A DNA stretch of 64,000 nt from Exiguobacterium sp. s48 (GCF_018617395.1 NZ_JACSKC010000001.1:1550001-1614000), one strand, 5' to 3'. Positions 26,211 through 35,862 are shown, numbered from the stretch's first letter. Notes: generated by a model from the sequence alone, not told the origin. Translations and numbers: made by a program.

Positions 26211-28292
26211 ATGAAACGAATTTTTCTCGTCCTCGTCTTGATTGGAGTCTGGGGCATGACCCCGACCGATTCCGTACAGGCCGCGACGAACCCTTTCGAT
26301 ATTCGCTCCATTCCGAATGCGACCGTCTACGAAATGAAGAACGGTCGATTGACGAAAGTGGCAGCGTATTCGACAACGAAACGCTACACAGCCATCAGTA
26401 CGTCCGGCTGGTACTATATCGCACTGAGTAATACGAAAAAAATATACATAAAAAAAAGTCAGGCCAAACTCTTACTCGGAGACCCACTCACCGCTTCGAA
26501 CCTGAAGTCGAGCGGAACGGCACGACTGGCGCATGAGTATATGAAACAGATGCCACCTCACGCGCCATATGAATATGAACAATTGACACCTACGCGCGCT
26601 GTCGATTATGCCAATCGTGCGATTCGAGGAGATTGGTCGATCCCGTCAAAACCATATCAATTGTCCGTCCCAAATATCGATACGTTCGACTGGCACCGGG
26701 ACATCCCGAGCTCGTCGAGCAATTCCTATCCGTTCCAAATTCACTATTTGACGGTGCTCAATCAATTGACCCAGGCGTATAACGAGACCGGCAATACCGC
26801 TTATTTGAAGTACGGGGTACGGGTCGTTAAAAGTTGGACGAAAGCCCATCCGATTGCGAACTACAAACAGTACCGTTGGCCGTATAACGACCATGGCACG
26901 TCGATTCGGACATTCCATCTCTTAAATTTTTGGGATGCCTACAAATCGTCTTCTCTCTATAAAGATACGGCGTTCACCGGTCTGATGTTACGCACCCTGC
27001 ACGACCACGGTACGTTACTCGCAACGGCTAGCTTCTATAAAAATGATCACAACCATGGGATCTTCCAAGACATGGCGCTCACCGCCATCGCGCAGACGTT
27101 CCCACAGTTCGACCAGAGCAGAGCATGGAAGACGCTCGCCGATAGTCGCCTCGATAAACAAATTCGGCACAGCATCACGTCGGACGCCGTCCATCTCGAG
27201 CACTCGCCCGGCTATCAGTCCTATATTTATCACGTACTCGACCGTTTCCTCATTTGGGCAGAAGCGAACCGCTTCTCACTCCCTTCGAGCATGGCACGGG
27301 TTGAACAGATGCCGAAGCAGCTGACCTATATGATCAAACCGAACGGGGCACTCCCGATTTTCGGGGACACGTCCGGCGTCAGACGGAACACTTCGATCAT
27401 TCCTCATATCGAGGACTTCCCTGAACTGGTCTTCGCCCTCACCCAAGGGAAGGAAGGGACGCGTCCGCCCGTCACGGCGAAACGAATCAGCAACCAATAT
27501 AGCTTCATGCGCGAATACTGGGCATCTCCACCTCGCGCATTCAACCAGGCGACCCAGGTGATGATGACGGCCGGCTACCACAGCAGTGCCCATAAACATG
27601 CCGATGACTTGAGCATCGACCTGTACGGGCTCGGGCGCGACTTCATCATCGAGACGGGACGCTATGGCTATACGAATCGGCCCGAGCGCCAGCGTGTCTT
27701 TGGCGTCGATGCCCATAATACCGTCCACCGCGACGGTGCGAACCTCGACCTCCGTTCCACGATGCGTGGGAAGAGCAACATCAAGACCGTGCAAAATCTC
27801 GGCTCCTCGCTCCTTACGATTGGAGAGAGCCAACTCATCGGAAACGGGACGACGCACCGGCGGACGCTCGTTTATGACAGGCAACAGACACTCGTCGTCT
27901 ATGACCGAATCAGCTCCCCGACGACTTCAAAGTTCGTGCAGCGATTCCACCTTGCGGAAGGCTTGCAACTCCGTCAAAGCTCGATGACGACCCAGAACGT
28001 CGTCTATGGCGACTCGAACGATCGGACGATTCAGCTCATGCAGCTCAACCTAAAAAATTCATCGATGCGTAACAGCACGAGTTTCGTCGCCGTCGAGGAT
28101 TACGAATGGAAGCCCCGTCCGCAAGTCATCTCGTATAACACCGGGAAAGACGTGCGCTACCTCACGCTCATCCGACTCGACCAGTCGAAGACGACGATCC
28201 GGTCGGCGAATGTGAAAGTATCTGGTTCGAACTATATCGTGACGTACACGCTCTCGAATAAAGAGACGCGACAGATGTCCGTCCCGATTTAA
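26211..28292 (+). CDS. Secreted heparinase II/III-family polysaccharide lyase, paralogue 3
   Basis: A 693-residue exported protein. A signal peptide (about residues 1-25, ending SVQA) and an SH3-like module (IPNATVYEM to KIYIKKSQ) precede the helical lyase domain (NDHNHGIFQDMAL, HLEHSPGYQSYIYH). The C-terminal beta-domain has MTAGYHSSAHKHADDLS and AHNTVHRDGA. The closest relative is paralogue 2 at 21955-24045, which points the other way across the recombinase, so the two form an inverted gene pair around 24045-26211. The start has GAGGTG 6 nt upstream. The substrate is probably a uronic-acid-containing glycan, inferred from family and context. Confidence 0.9.
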   Translation: MKRIFLVLVLIGVWGMTPTDSVQAATNPFDIRSIPNATVYEMKNGRLTKVAAYSTTKRYTAISTSGWYYIALSNTKKIYIKKSQAKLLLGDPLTASNLKSSGTARLAHEYMKQMPPHAPYEYEQLTPTRAVDYANRAIRGDWSIPSKPYQLSVPNIDTFDWHRDIPSSSSNSYPFQIHYLTVLNQLTQAYNETGNTAYLKYGVRVVKSWTKAHPIANYKQYRWPYNDHGTSIRTFHLLNFWDAYKSSSLYKDTAFTGLMLRTLHDHGTLLATASFYKNDHNHGIFQDMALTAIAQTFPQFDQSRAWKTLADSRLDKQIRHSITSDAVHLEHSPGYQSYIYHVLDRFLIWAEANRFSLPSSMARVEQMPKQLTYMIKPNGALPIFGDTSGVRRNTSIIPHIEDFPELVFALTQGKEGTRPPVTAKRISNQYSFMREYWASPPRAFNQATQVMMTAGYHSSAHKHADDLSIDLYGLGRDFIIETGRYGYTNRPERQRVFGVDAHNTVHRDGANLDLRSTMRGKSNIKTVQNLGSSLLTIGESQLIGNGTTHRRTLVYDRQQTLVVYDRISSPTTSKFVQRFHLAEGLQLRQSSMTTQNVVYGDSNDRTIQLMQLNLKNSSMRNSTSFVAVEDYEWKPRPQVISYNTGKDVRYLTLIRLDQSKTTIRSANVKVSGSNYIVTYTLSNKETRQMSVPI

Positions 28293-28409
28293 TGTAAATG
28301 CTATTTTACAGTTTGAACACAAGTACTGGAATGAAATAGACACGTCATCGTCGACATGCTAGATTGTGATGGAAAGAAAAAATGGAATGTATAGAGGAGA
28401 TTATATCAG

Positions 28410-29516
28410 GTGCAGAAGCTCAGTTTTTTAGATGCCCTTCGCGGTTATGCCATCCTCGGGGTCGTGTTGACACACTCGACACGCTCCCTCCAAGAGTTGC
28501 CCGATTGGTTATATCATATCGGGATACAAGGGTCGCGCGGCGTCCAACTCTTTTTCATCGTCAGCGCGTTCACGTTGTTCTATTCATTGGAACGCTATAC
28601 GGCATCACGAAAGATTCCGCTCCAGGACTTCTACACGAAGCGCTTTTTCCGGATTGCGCCGATGTTTTATGCTGCCTTGCTCTTTTATTTAAGTTTTGAT
28701 GTAATCAATGAATTCATCGGGATTTCAACAGCCTATCCTGAGGTGACACTCTCCCTGTTGGTCTCGACGTTGACGTTCACGAACGTCCTGCATCCCGAGT
28801 GGTTATTTAGTCTCGTGCCGGGCGGTTGGTCCATCTCGAACGAATTTTTATTTTATGCATGTGTGCCGCTTCTATTCAAATGGATCAAGACAGCGCGTCA
28901 AGGGATCTTATGGACGACATCGACGCTCGTCCTCAGTATCGTCCTGCATCTCCTGACCGAGCAGAGTCAGCCATTTATGGACGTGAAGAGTTTCGCCTTT
29001 TATTGGTTCCCGAACCAGCTGCCGATTTTCTTGATGGGGGTCACGTTGTATCTCGTGTGGCGCGACCAATCATGGTCCGTGCGAACGCACTATGCGATGA
29101 CGTTCGGCTCGATTGCGTTACTTATCGTACTAGGGATTACTCCATATGATGTCTATAGCGCGTTCCCAAAACATGCGCTGTTCGGTCTCGCCTTTTGTCT
29201 GTTGGCTCTCGGCTTATCCGGTATTCGGGGACATATCCTCAACCATCCGGTGATGCAGTACATCGGGCATATCAGCTTCAGCCTGTACCTGGTTCACTTT
29301 TTCGTCCTCGACTGGGTCAATCACCTATTCAAAGAAATGTGGATCCAGCAATATCATGTGACGACGGTATGGATATTGACGTTCCTCGTGACGCTCTTCG
29401 TCTCTGGCGTCATCGCATCCGTCACGTATCGATTCATCGAGCGGCCCGGCATTCAGCTCGGACGCAAGCTCATTCGTCGACGCCAAGAACAGCAACAGCA
29501 AAAACAGACTGCATAA
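28410..29516 (+). CDS. Acyltransferase-3 family membrane O-acetyltransferase
   Basis: A 368-residue polytopic protein of the OafA/YrhL acyltransferase-3 family. The N-terminal LSFLDALRGYAILGVVLTH carries the R-x10-H signature pair, and SRGVQLFFIVSAFTL follows. About ten membrane segments are predicted, ending in a basic, Gln-rich tail. Such proteins move acetyl groups across the membrane to modify surface glycans or peptidoglycan. There is no fused SGNH domain, so a separate partner may be needed. The GTG start at 28410 follows AGAGGAGA by 10 nt. It lies downstream of lyase paralogue 3 in the same direction. Confidence 0.85.
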   Translation: MQKLSFLDALRGYAILGVVLTHSTRSLQELPDWLYHIGIQGSRGVQLFFIVSAFTLFYSLERYTASRKIPLQDFYTKRFFRIAPMFYAALLFYLSFDVINEFIGISTAYPEVTLSLLVSTLTFTNVLHPEWLFSLVPGGWSISNEFLFYACVPLLFKWIKTARQGILWTTSTLVLSIVLHLLTEQSQPFMDVKSFAFYWFPNQLPIFLMGVTLYLVWRDQSWSVRTHYAMTFGSIALLIVLGITPYDVYSAFPKHALFGLAFCLLALGLSGIRGHILNHPVMQYIGHISFSLYLVHFFVLDWVNHLFKEMWIQQYHVTTVWILTFLVTLFVSGVIASVTYRFIERPGIQLGRKLIRRRQEQQQQKQTA

Positions 29517-29556
29517 CAAAAACGGAACCCTCTGGAGGTTCCGTTTTTGTTATGCA
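29510..29556. terminator. Bidirectional terminator between acyltransferase and adhesin genes
   Basis: A perfect 20-bp inverted repeat (29510-29529 with 29537-29556) has a 7-nt loop. The core is GGAACC/GGTTCC flanked by A5 and T5 tracts. The left arm contains the acyltransferase stop codon. It serves two convergent genes. Confidence 0.9.
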
Positions 29557-29579
29557 TATATTGACACAACGACTTTGAC

Positions 29580-32500
29580 TCAAACGGCTTTCCGTCTTGT
29601 TCGCCATAAGAAGGCGCTCCCGATAACAAGGAGCAACAAGCCGATCCACCAACTATTTGAGGACTCTCCCCCTAAGAACGGGAGGCGTTCCGTCAATGTC
29701 GATTTCTTATTGTCGCCTGCTCCAAGAGTCGATTCGGTATCCGCGTCACCATTTCCGCTTTCTCCGCTCCCTCCTGGAATCTGAGGCTCTTCAAATTCGA
29801 AATACACTGCCGAGTTTTCCACGATGGTCTGTTGCTCGTTCGCACCACCGCGCTCGAATCGGATCACCCGTGGCGTCTCGTCCAACTCATAGCCGAACGG
29901 CGCCTCAGTTTCCACGAGCGTATACGTGCCGAGTCTCAAATCGGTCACGCGCGCTTCGCCCGACGCATCCGTCGTAAAGGTGAACACCTCACCGGTTGCA
30001 TCGGTCAATGTGAACGTAGCCCCTTCGAGTGGTTCGCCCGTCTCTTCATCGACTTTCTTGACAAGTAGTGTCTTGATACGGTCGTTTTCAACCTTGACCG
30101 TCTTCTCGACATCACCTCGCTCAAACGTGAACGGATGCAATGTTTCATCTAAGAAGTACCCCTTCGGTGCCTTCGTCTCGACGAATTGATAATCACCTGG
30201 GACAAGCTCCTCGACGACAATCTCTCCGTCTTCATTCGTGACGAGGTCCGCTTTCACGAGTTCCCCTTTACCATTCAACAGCTTGAACGTCGCACCTGAA
30301 AGCACATCACCAGACTCACTGTCTGTCTTGATGAGACGGACCGCTTTGTACGAGTCGTTCGTCACGTCGACCGCGAGAACTTCATTCGTCCCGCTTGTGA
30401 GCGTGAACTCGTGCTTTGTCGTATCTAAGATGTAGCCTGCCGGTGCCTTTGTCTCGATGAACGCATAGTCGCCCGGATCAAGGTCGCGAACGAAGATCTC
30501 TCCAGACGCATCTGTGACGAGTCCTTCACGGACGACGTCACCCGACGCATCGATCAAGTCAAATGTCGCGCCCGGAAGTACATTGCTTGTCGCGACATCC
30601 GTCTTCGTGAGACGGACTGACTTTTTCTGTTCATTCGTGACAGTGAGTGTCGTCGGTGCCGCTTGACGTGCTACCACGCTGAACGTGTGCTCTTTCGTAT
30701 CGAGCAAGTAACCGTCTGGTGCTTTCGTTTCGATAAACGCATAGCTACCTGGTGTGAGGCCGCTGACATAAATCTCACCCGTCGCGTCCGTCACCAGTCC
30801 ATCGCGGATCGTCGTTCCGAACGTGTTGACGAGTTTGAACGTCGCACCCGCTAGACGATTGCCTGTTTCCGAGTCGACTTTCGTCATTCGGACCGCTTTG
30901 TACGAATCGTTCGTTGCATAGACTTCCGTCACGTCGTTCGTTCCGCGTACGAGCATGAACGGACGTGCCGTCATGTCTAGCATGTATCCAGATGGGGCAA
31001 TGGTCTCTTGGAAATAATACGCACCAGGGTTCAATCGATCGACCCGGATCTCTCCGTTCGCATCCGTCTTCAATCCTGCCTGAACGAGGACACCACTCTG
31101 ATGATAGAGCGAGAACGTCGCATTGGCGAGGCGTGTTCCGTTCACCCCATCTGTCTTGACGAGACGAACTGACTTTTGTTGCTCGTTCGTGATGGTGATC
31201 TGTTCATCGACGTCTTGTCCGTATTCGACCGTGAACGCATGTGGTGTCTTGTCTAAGATGTAGCCGGTCGGTGCGGTCTTCTCGACGAATGTGTACGTAC
31301 CGATGTCCAATCGGTCGACGACGACCGTTCCGTCTGCTCCCGTCGTCACGTTGTCACGGACGATTTCGTTCTTGCTGTTATATAACGTGAAGACCGCGCC
31401 TTGAAGGACGGCGTTCGTGTCTTTGTCGACTTTCGTCAGCTTCACACGCTTCATCGTCTCATTTTTGACGTTGTCTTTTTGAACGGCGTCACTTTCAAGC
31501 GTCACCGTGAACGTGTACGCCTTCTCGGGCAACACGTACCCGTCCGGCGCTTTCGTCTCGACGAGTTGGTATGTGCCGAGATTGAGATCCTCGATCAATA
31601 GGACACCGAACGCATCGGCCGCGAGCCCACTACGGAGCGTGTTCCCGTTCATGTCTTTCAAGTCAAAGACGGCACCTGGTAGCGCCAAGCCCGTCTTCCA
31701 ATCGACTTTTGTCAATTCGATTGATTTGAACGGTTGGTTCTGTACACCGACTTTTGTTGTTGTCAGTTGGTCTTTCACGATAGAGAAACCATGCTTCTTC
31801 GCATCGAGAAGATGACCCGTCGGCGCTTTCGTTTCGACGAAGGCATACATACCCGGCTCGAGGTCGTTCACGGTGATCTTACCGTCCTTGTCCGTCACAA
31901 GCCCTTGACGAACGATATTGTCTGAAGCGTCATATAACGTGAATTCTGCTCCTTCGAGCACCTTGCCGGAAGTCGACGTCTTCGTCAATTCGACGTCTTG
32001 ACGAATCGTGTTGTTTTTGACGGTCGTCGTTTCCTTCACTTTCGCGATGGTAATGTTTCGAGACGCCGTCGAAATCAAATAACCGTCCGGCGCTTTCGTT
32101 TCGACTAGACGATAGTCCCCGTAAAGAAGACGACCGAACGTCAATGTTCCATCGGTTCCTGTCGTGCCACGACGGACGGTACGACCACTACCCGTATCGA
32201 TCAAGTCGAACGAGGCCCCACTCAAGTTCTTCTCGCTCAACTCATCCGTCTTCGTGATCGTCAATTCACCGAGTTCTCCACTCGCCGTCCCCATTCCGGA
32301 CGTGCGGGCGACTCGGACCTTCGATTGTTTCGTCGTCGTGTTCTCGGAGACCTCGTCCGCCGTCAAATAGACGTCGTTCGTGATATCCGTCCCGACCGCA
32401 GCCAGGATATACGAGTCATATTCTAAGATGTAAGGGCGATCGATCGGATTGTTGAACGTAAGTTCGAACTCCCCCATCTCTTGGATCGCTCGGACCGTGT

Positions 32501-34886
32501 ACGCATCCGTCGACAGCTTCCCTGCCTTCGTGACCGTACCGTTCGCAGCGACTGTCGTCTCATAGACGCTCAACGAATCAAGCAGGATGTCCTGATTGTT
32601 CGATGGGACGTCACGGAGTTTGACGTTTTGTAACGACGATTGTCCGAAGTTGATGTCGATCGTCCAGGCGATGAGCTTCCCTTGCTGGATGCCTCGCTTC
32701 TCGTTGTATTCGCCACCATGACGAACCGTCACCGTCGCCGGCAAGTTCCCGAGCTCCGTCGCCCCGTCTGTGACGACGGCCGTGTTTTTGTACGACGGTG
32801 CGATTTTCGTATCACCAATATTCGTGTCATACGAGATGACGTATGCGTCACTCGTCGGTTCGTTGAACGTCAGAACAAAGCCCGTCTCACTCCACATGAC
32901 GTTGTAAGCAGACGATGGGATTGGTGTCGCATCAATGGAGTAGGCATTCGCCCCACTACCGCGCGTCATCTTCGCGACGGTGAAGGAATCCTTGTCCGGT
33001 ATTTGCGTCCCTTCCCATGTGTCGGTGACGGTCAGGTTCGTCGTCGCATACTCATGATAGTTAATCCCGACTTTCCAAGTGATGTCCTTCGTGACGGCGT
33101 TATACGTGCCACCTTTGAATCCATTGTTGCGCGTGTTCGATGCCGGTTGGACGGAATCCGTCGTCGTCACCGTACGACCGTTCGATGATTCATCGACCCA
33201 CTCGACGGTCGCTTCGTTGATGAAGCTCGTATTGTTCGCGTCCAGACGCTCGCGGTAATCAAACGCCGTCTTATACGTGATGCTATGTGTGTCGATCAAT
33301 TGTACGTTGAAGCGAATGGTAAAGCCGTTCGCGTCAGGCGTGACCGTATAGTCTGTTCCTTTCGTCAATCCGCTGATTGTCAGCGAATCTCCGATGAATG
33401 TCAATCCGTTGTTCGGGAACGTGTCCGTGATGACGACATCGTTCATCACACGCTTGTCCCGGTTCAACTCGAGCGACCATTCGATTGTTTCCGCCGCATA
33501 ATCGGGCGCCTTGTGCGTCTTTCGCAAGACGGCTTGTCCAATTGATTGTGTCGCCGACTTCTTCCAGCCGTTCACTTCGATTGTGTTTGTCACACTACCT
33601 GAGGTAACGACACGATTCTTCGCACGTGTCGTATAGTCGAGCTGATACGCCGTCCCGTTCTTCGGAAGGTCAAGCGTAAATCCTTCGAGTCCAGTGTCTG
33701 TGATGTTGCTTGTCGTCACAGGAACCTCCACTCGATTCGAAATGTTCCCATTGGCATCGAGCGTCACTTCATACAACGTGAGGTCGACCAATTCATGCGT
33801 GTCGGTGAACAAGTCCTTCACCGCGAGCGAGCCTAAAGTGCGTTGACGGAAGTTGATGTCTGACTGCCAAGAAATGGTCTGATTGACATCGTCATAGCCT
33901 GCAGTCCGTTTCTCAAGCTCCGTCCCACGCCCAGCAGCAACCGTCGCTGAGGCCGTTGCTTTAGAGAAGGATGTTCCTTCGAGATTTGTGACGTTGTTGA
34001 ATGTCGCCACCTCTTCATCGACGATGTCCGTGATGAACGTGAGACGATAGGCATTTTGGATTGTCCCGAAGTCGATAGCAAGACCATCCGTCGTGTCGAC
34101 GGTGAAACCCGTCACCGGTTCTTCACGGATGACGCTCCCGTTCATCGCCATGACGAGCCGGGTTACTTCCATACTGTCGGCGCGATACGCCAGGCCAGCA
34201 GGAATCACATCCGTCCAACGGGCATTCTCAATCCGTTTCAGCCCTTTGTTCAACTCGACCGTCCACTCGATGGAACTCGGGTTATACGGTCGGTCGGCGA
34301 CACCGGCTTTCGTGATGTCTTTCCCTGGATTTTTTAATCCGACCGGTAACGTGTGTGAGAGCTTGTTCTCGATTGGGGTGATCGTGACCGTCCGCTCTTC
34401 TGAAATCTCGGTCGTCTCTTTCACTTGTGTCAGGGCTTGAATCGTCCCTTGGATGTTCGAGTACTTGTAGACGTTGTCGTTAAACGTCATCGTCGCCGTA
34501 CCATCAAGGTCAAGCGAATACGTCCCCATCGACTGACCGTTGAAGTTCAGCGGTTCATTCGTGACCGCGTCATACACCTTCAACTCACTCGGCATCTGGA
34601 ACGTAAACGTCGATCCGTCCGTGTAGCTGTGCCCGTTCGGGATTGACCAGTTGTAGTTGATTTCGACAATCGAGTCCGTCGTGACCGTACTCACCTCGAC
34701 GTTTTCCGTCGTGGTCGTCCGAATCGTATACGCGTCCAAAATATTGTCGGTGATTGTCATGACCGGATTGTCCGGTGGTTGCGGGTCCGTGATGACCGGG
34801 TCCCCTTCCGCATACGCCATCCGTGAGACAGCGAACGGCTGCACGACGAGCAACATGGTCAAGACCATGGATAACCATCGTTTCAT
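29580..34886 (-). CDS. Giant cell-wall adhesin with nine Cna_B/SpaA repeats and LPFLG sorting signal
   Basis: A 1768-residue surface protein. A signal peptide (about residues 1-26) is followed by a 900-residue region of adhesin/collagen-binding-like beta-sandwich domains (repeated themes such as ITWKVGINYH and IEWSLELNRD). Nine SpaA/Cna_B repeats of about 90 residues follow (themes L-T-K-x-D, GATF-L, ETKAP-GY, V-T-N). In each, the Lys near the start, the Glu in VETKAP and the Asn in V-x-N fit an internal isopeptide-bond triad. The C-terminus has a sortase-type signal: LPFLG, a hydrophobic segment, then RTRRKAV. LPFLG replaces the usual LPxTG. It is anchored to the wall by a sortase that is not in this window. 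It lies downstream of the riboswitch-controlled transglutaminase gene. Confidence 0.9.
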   Translation of the reverse strand: MKRWLSMVLTMLLVVQPFAVSRMAYAEGDPVITDPQPPDNPVMTITDNILDAYTIRTTTTENVEVSTVTTDSIVEINYNWSIPNGHSYTDGSTFTFQMPSELKVYDAVTNEPLNFNGQSMGTYSLDLDGTATMTFNDNVYKYSNIQGTIQALTQVKETTEISEERTVTITPIENKLSHTLPVGLKNPGKDITKAGVADRPYNPSSIEWTVELNKGLKRIENARWTDVIPAGLAYRADSMEVTRLVMAMNGSVIREEPVTGFTVDTTDGLAIDFGTIQNAYRLTFITDIVDEEVATFNNVTNLEGTSFSKATASATVAAGRGTELEKRTAGYDDVNQTISWQSDINFRQRTLGSLAVKDLFTDTHELVDLTLYEVTLDANGNISNRVEVPVTTSNITDTGLEGFTLDLPKNGTAYQLDYTTRAKNRVVTSGSVTNTIEVNGWKKSATQSIGQAVLRKTHKAPDYAAETIEWSLELNRDKRVMNDVVITDTFPNNGLTFIGDSLTISGLTKGTDYTVTPDANGFTIRFNVQLIDTHSITYKTAFDYRERLDANNTSFINEATVEWVDESSNGRTVTTTDSVQPASNTRNNGFKGGTYNAVTKDITWKVGINYHEYATTNLTVTDTWEGTQIPDKDSFTVAKMTRGSGANAYSIDATPIPSSAYNVMWSETGFVLTFNEPTSDAYVISYDTNIGDTKIAPSYKNTAVVTDGATELGNLPATVTVRHGGEYNEKRGIQQGKLIAWTIDINFGQSSLQNVKLRDVPSNNQDILLDSLSVYETTVAANGTVTKAGKLSTDAYTVRAIQEMGEFELTFNNPIDRPYILEYDSYILAAVGTDITNDVYLTADEVSENTTTKQSKVRVARTSGMGTASGELGELTITKTDELSEKNLSGASFDLIDTGSGRTVRRGTTGTDGTLTFGRLLYGDYRLVETKAPDGYLISTASRNITIAKVKETTTVKNNTIRQDVELTKTSTSGKVLEGAEFTLYDASDNIVRQGLVTDKDGKITVNDLEPGMYAFVETKAPTGHLLDAKKHGFSIVKDQLTTTKVGVQNQPFKSIELTKVDWKTGLALPGAVFDLKDMNGNTLRSGLAADAFGVLLIEDLNLGTYQLVETKAPDGYVLPEKAYTFTVTLESDAVQKDNVKNETMKRVKLTKVDKDTNAVLQGAVFTLYNSKNEIVRDNVTTGADGTVVVDRLDIGTYTFVEKTAPTGYILDKTPHAFTVEYGQDVDEQITITNEQQKSVRLVKTDGVNGTRLANATFSLYHQSGVLVQAGLKTDANGEIRVDRLNPGAYYFQETIAPSGYMLDMTARPFMLVRGTNDVTEVYATNDSYKAVRMTKVDSETGNRLAGATFKLVNTFGTTIRDGLVTDATGEIYVSGLTPGSYAFIETKAPDGYLLDTKEHTFSVVARQAAPTTLTVTNEQKKSVRLTKTDVATSNVLPGATFDLIDASGDVVREGLVTDASGEIFVRDLDPGDYAFIETKAPAGYILDTTKHEFTLTSGTNEVLAVDVTNDSYKAVRLIKTDSESGDVLSGATFKLLNGKGELVKADLVTNEDGEIVVEELVPGDYQFVETKAPKGYFLDETLHPFTFERGDVEKTVKVENDRIKTLLVKKVDEETGEPLEGATFTLTDATGEVFTFTTDASGEARVTDLRLGTYTLVETEAPFGYELDETPRVIRFERGGANEQQTIVENSAVYFEFEEPQIPGGSGESGNGDADTESTLGAGDNKKSTLTERLPFLGGESSNSWWIGLLLLVIGSAFLWRTRRKAV

Positions 34887-34961
34887 GTGCGTTTCCTCCT
34901 GTGTCTTTGTTTGCAGACATCACAAACGTGGAACAAGGAGATTCGCCTCAAAGAACATACC

Positions 34962-34994
34962 AAAAAAAGGCCGCCTTCTCAGGAAGGGACCTTG
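34962..34994 (-). terminator. Terminator between transglutaminase-like and adhesin genes
   Basis: An imperfect hairpin (AAGGCCGCCTTC opposite GGAAGGGACCTT) is followed on the minus strand by seven T. I see no strong promoter between it and the adhesin, so read-through may link the two genes. Confidence 0.6.
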
Positions 34995-35002
34995 GTCGTC
35001 AT

Positions 35003-35770
35003 TCAATCATAGAGTGTGGCACGATAGTCAGAGGCGTCGCGGTACGTCGTCGTCCGTCGCTCGGTCACGTCACGCGTCACATCGATGACACGCCACTTTC
35101 CGTTCACGAACACCTCGTTCCATGCATGATAGCCATTGATTCCTTTCGCCGTTCCCATGACAAGCCGGGTCGGGATGCCTTGGGCACGAAGGAGTGCAGC
35201 GTTCAAGGACGCAAAGTCGTAGCAAATCCCCCGTTTCGTCCGAATCGTTTCGGCATTATCCGGCAGATATGTGGATGAGAGCTTCATGAGCTTGTTGTCG
35301 TCATAGTCAATGAGTCGATTGACGTGACGGCTCGTCACGAGCGTTTGCGTCGAAGTGGAGTATGATGAACGTGACAACGACGAGGCGAGACGCGACGTCG
35401 CAGAATCGATGGAGACATTTTGAATGGAATGGAGGTACGGTGCTGTCGAATGAGAGAGGCGTACCGTTTTTTGGAGACGATAGACACGTTTGTAGCGTTT
35501 CCCATCGGATGACTGATAAAGCATAAACGTATAATCTCCATTCCCGAAGTTGACGTTAAAATGATTCATTCCTTTATAGACATCGTAAGTACGAACCTGC
35601 TCCCCTTGTCGAACCTCGAACTTGAGCGTTCCTGTATCATGATTCGAGACGTACACTTCAACTTTCCCCGTCTGTGTATCGACACGCGCACTTGCGGCGT
35701 CAGCGGTGTCAGGTCGCACCACAATCAGTGCGAACAACAATACCAATATCCCTGCGAAGAATTTCTTCAC
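35003..35770 (-). CDS. Secreted transglutaminase-like (Transglut_core) protein
   Basis: A 255-residue protein with a signal peptide (about residues 1-25, ending ADAA), a short beta-domain, and a C-terminal transglutaminase/protease-like fold. The triad is visible: Cys183 (GICYDF), His215 (GYHAWNEV) and Asp230 (WRVIDVT). The GTG start has AAAGGAGG 9 nt upstream. A c-di-GMP-I riboswitch lies directly before the ribosome site. The downstream gene is a Cna_B-repeat adhesin, so this enzyme may act on surface proteins, as a protease or crosslinker. That role is an inference, since many members of this fold are uncharacterised. Confidence 0.88.
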   Translation of the reverse strand: MKKFFAGILVLLFALIVVRPDTADAASARVDTQTGKVEVYVSNHDTGTLKFEVRQGEQVRTYDVYKGMNHFNVNFGNGDYTFMLYQSSDGKRYKRVYRLQKTVRLSHSTAPYLHSIQNVSIDSATSRLASSLSRSSYSTSTQTLVTSRHVNRLIDYDDNKLMKLSSTYLPDNAETIRTKRGICYDFASLNAALLRAQGIPTRLVMGTAKGINGYHAWNEVFVNGKWRVIDVTRDVTERRTTTYRDASDYRATLYD

Positions 35771-35782
35771 GAGACGAACCTC

Positions 35783-35862
35783 CTTTGGAAACTGGCTGCC
35801 ATTTTACAGGCCCTGTAGCTTTGCGTCACTAGCTTTCGCGTAGTTTTGCCATTATCAGTGAA
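35783..35862 (-). ncRNA. c-di-GMP-I (GEMM-I) riboswitch
   Basis: On the minus strand the leader carries the conserved GEMM-I core: a stem capped by a GAAA tetraloop (ACTACGCGAAAGCTAGT), then GACGCAAAGCTAC, then the GGGCC tetraloop-receptor arm and TGGCAGCC. The aptamer's 3' strand runs straight into AAAGGAGG of the transglutaminase gene, so control of ribosome access is the likely mechanism. Family members bind cyclic di-GMP and often govern adhesion and motility genes. Confidence 0.92.

Noticed and set aside
21955-28292. Inversion of the whole recombinase region through the heparinase paralogues
   Set aside because: Paralogues 2 and 3 are in inverted orientation, but their similarity is at protein level with many differences. 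I see no long identical DNA tract to support frequent homologous exchange.
29510-29556. GCATAACAA shared between this terminator and the recombinase-type site at 24291
   Set aside because: Only nine bases match, the rest of the hairpin is a normal terminator, and there is no palindromic 6-bp-centre layout.
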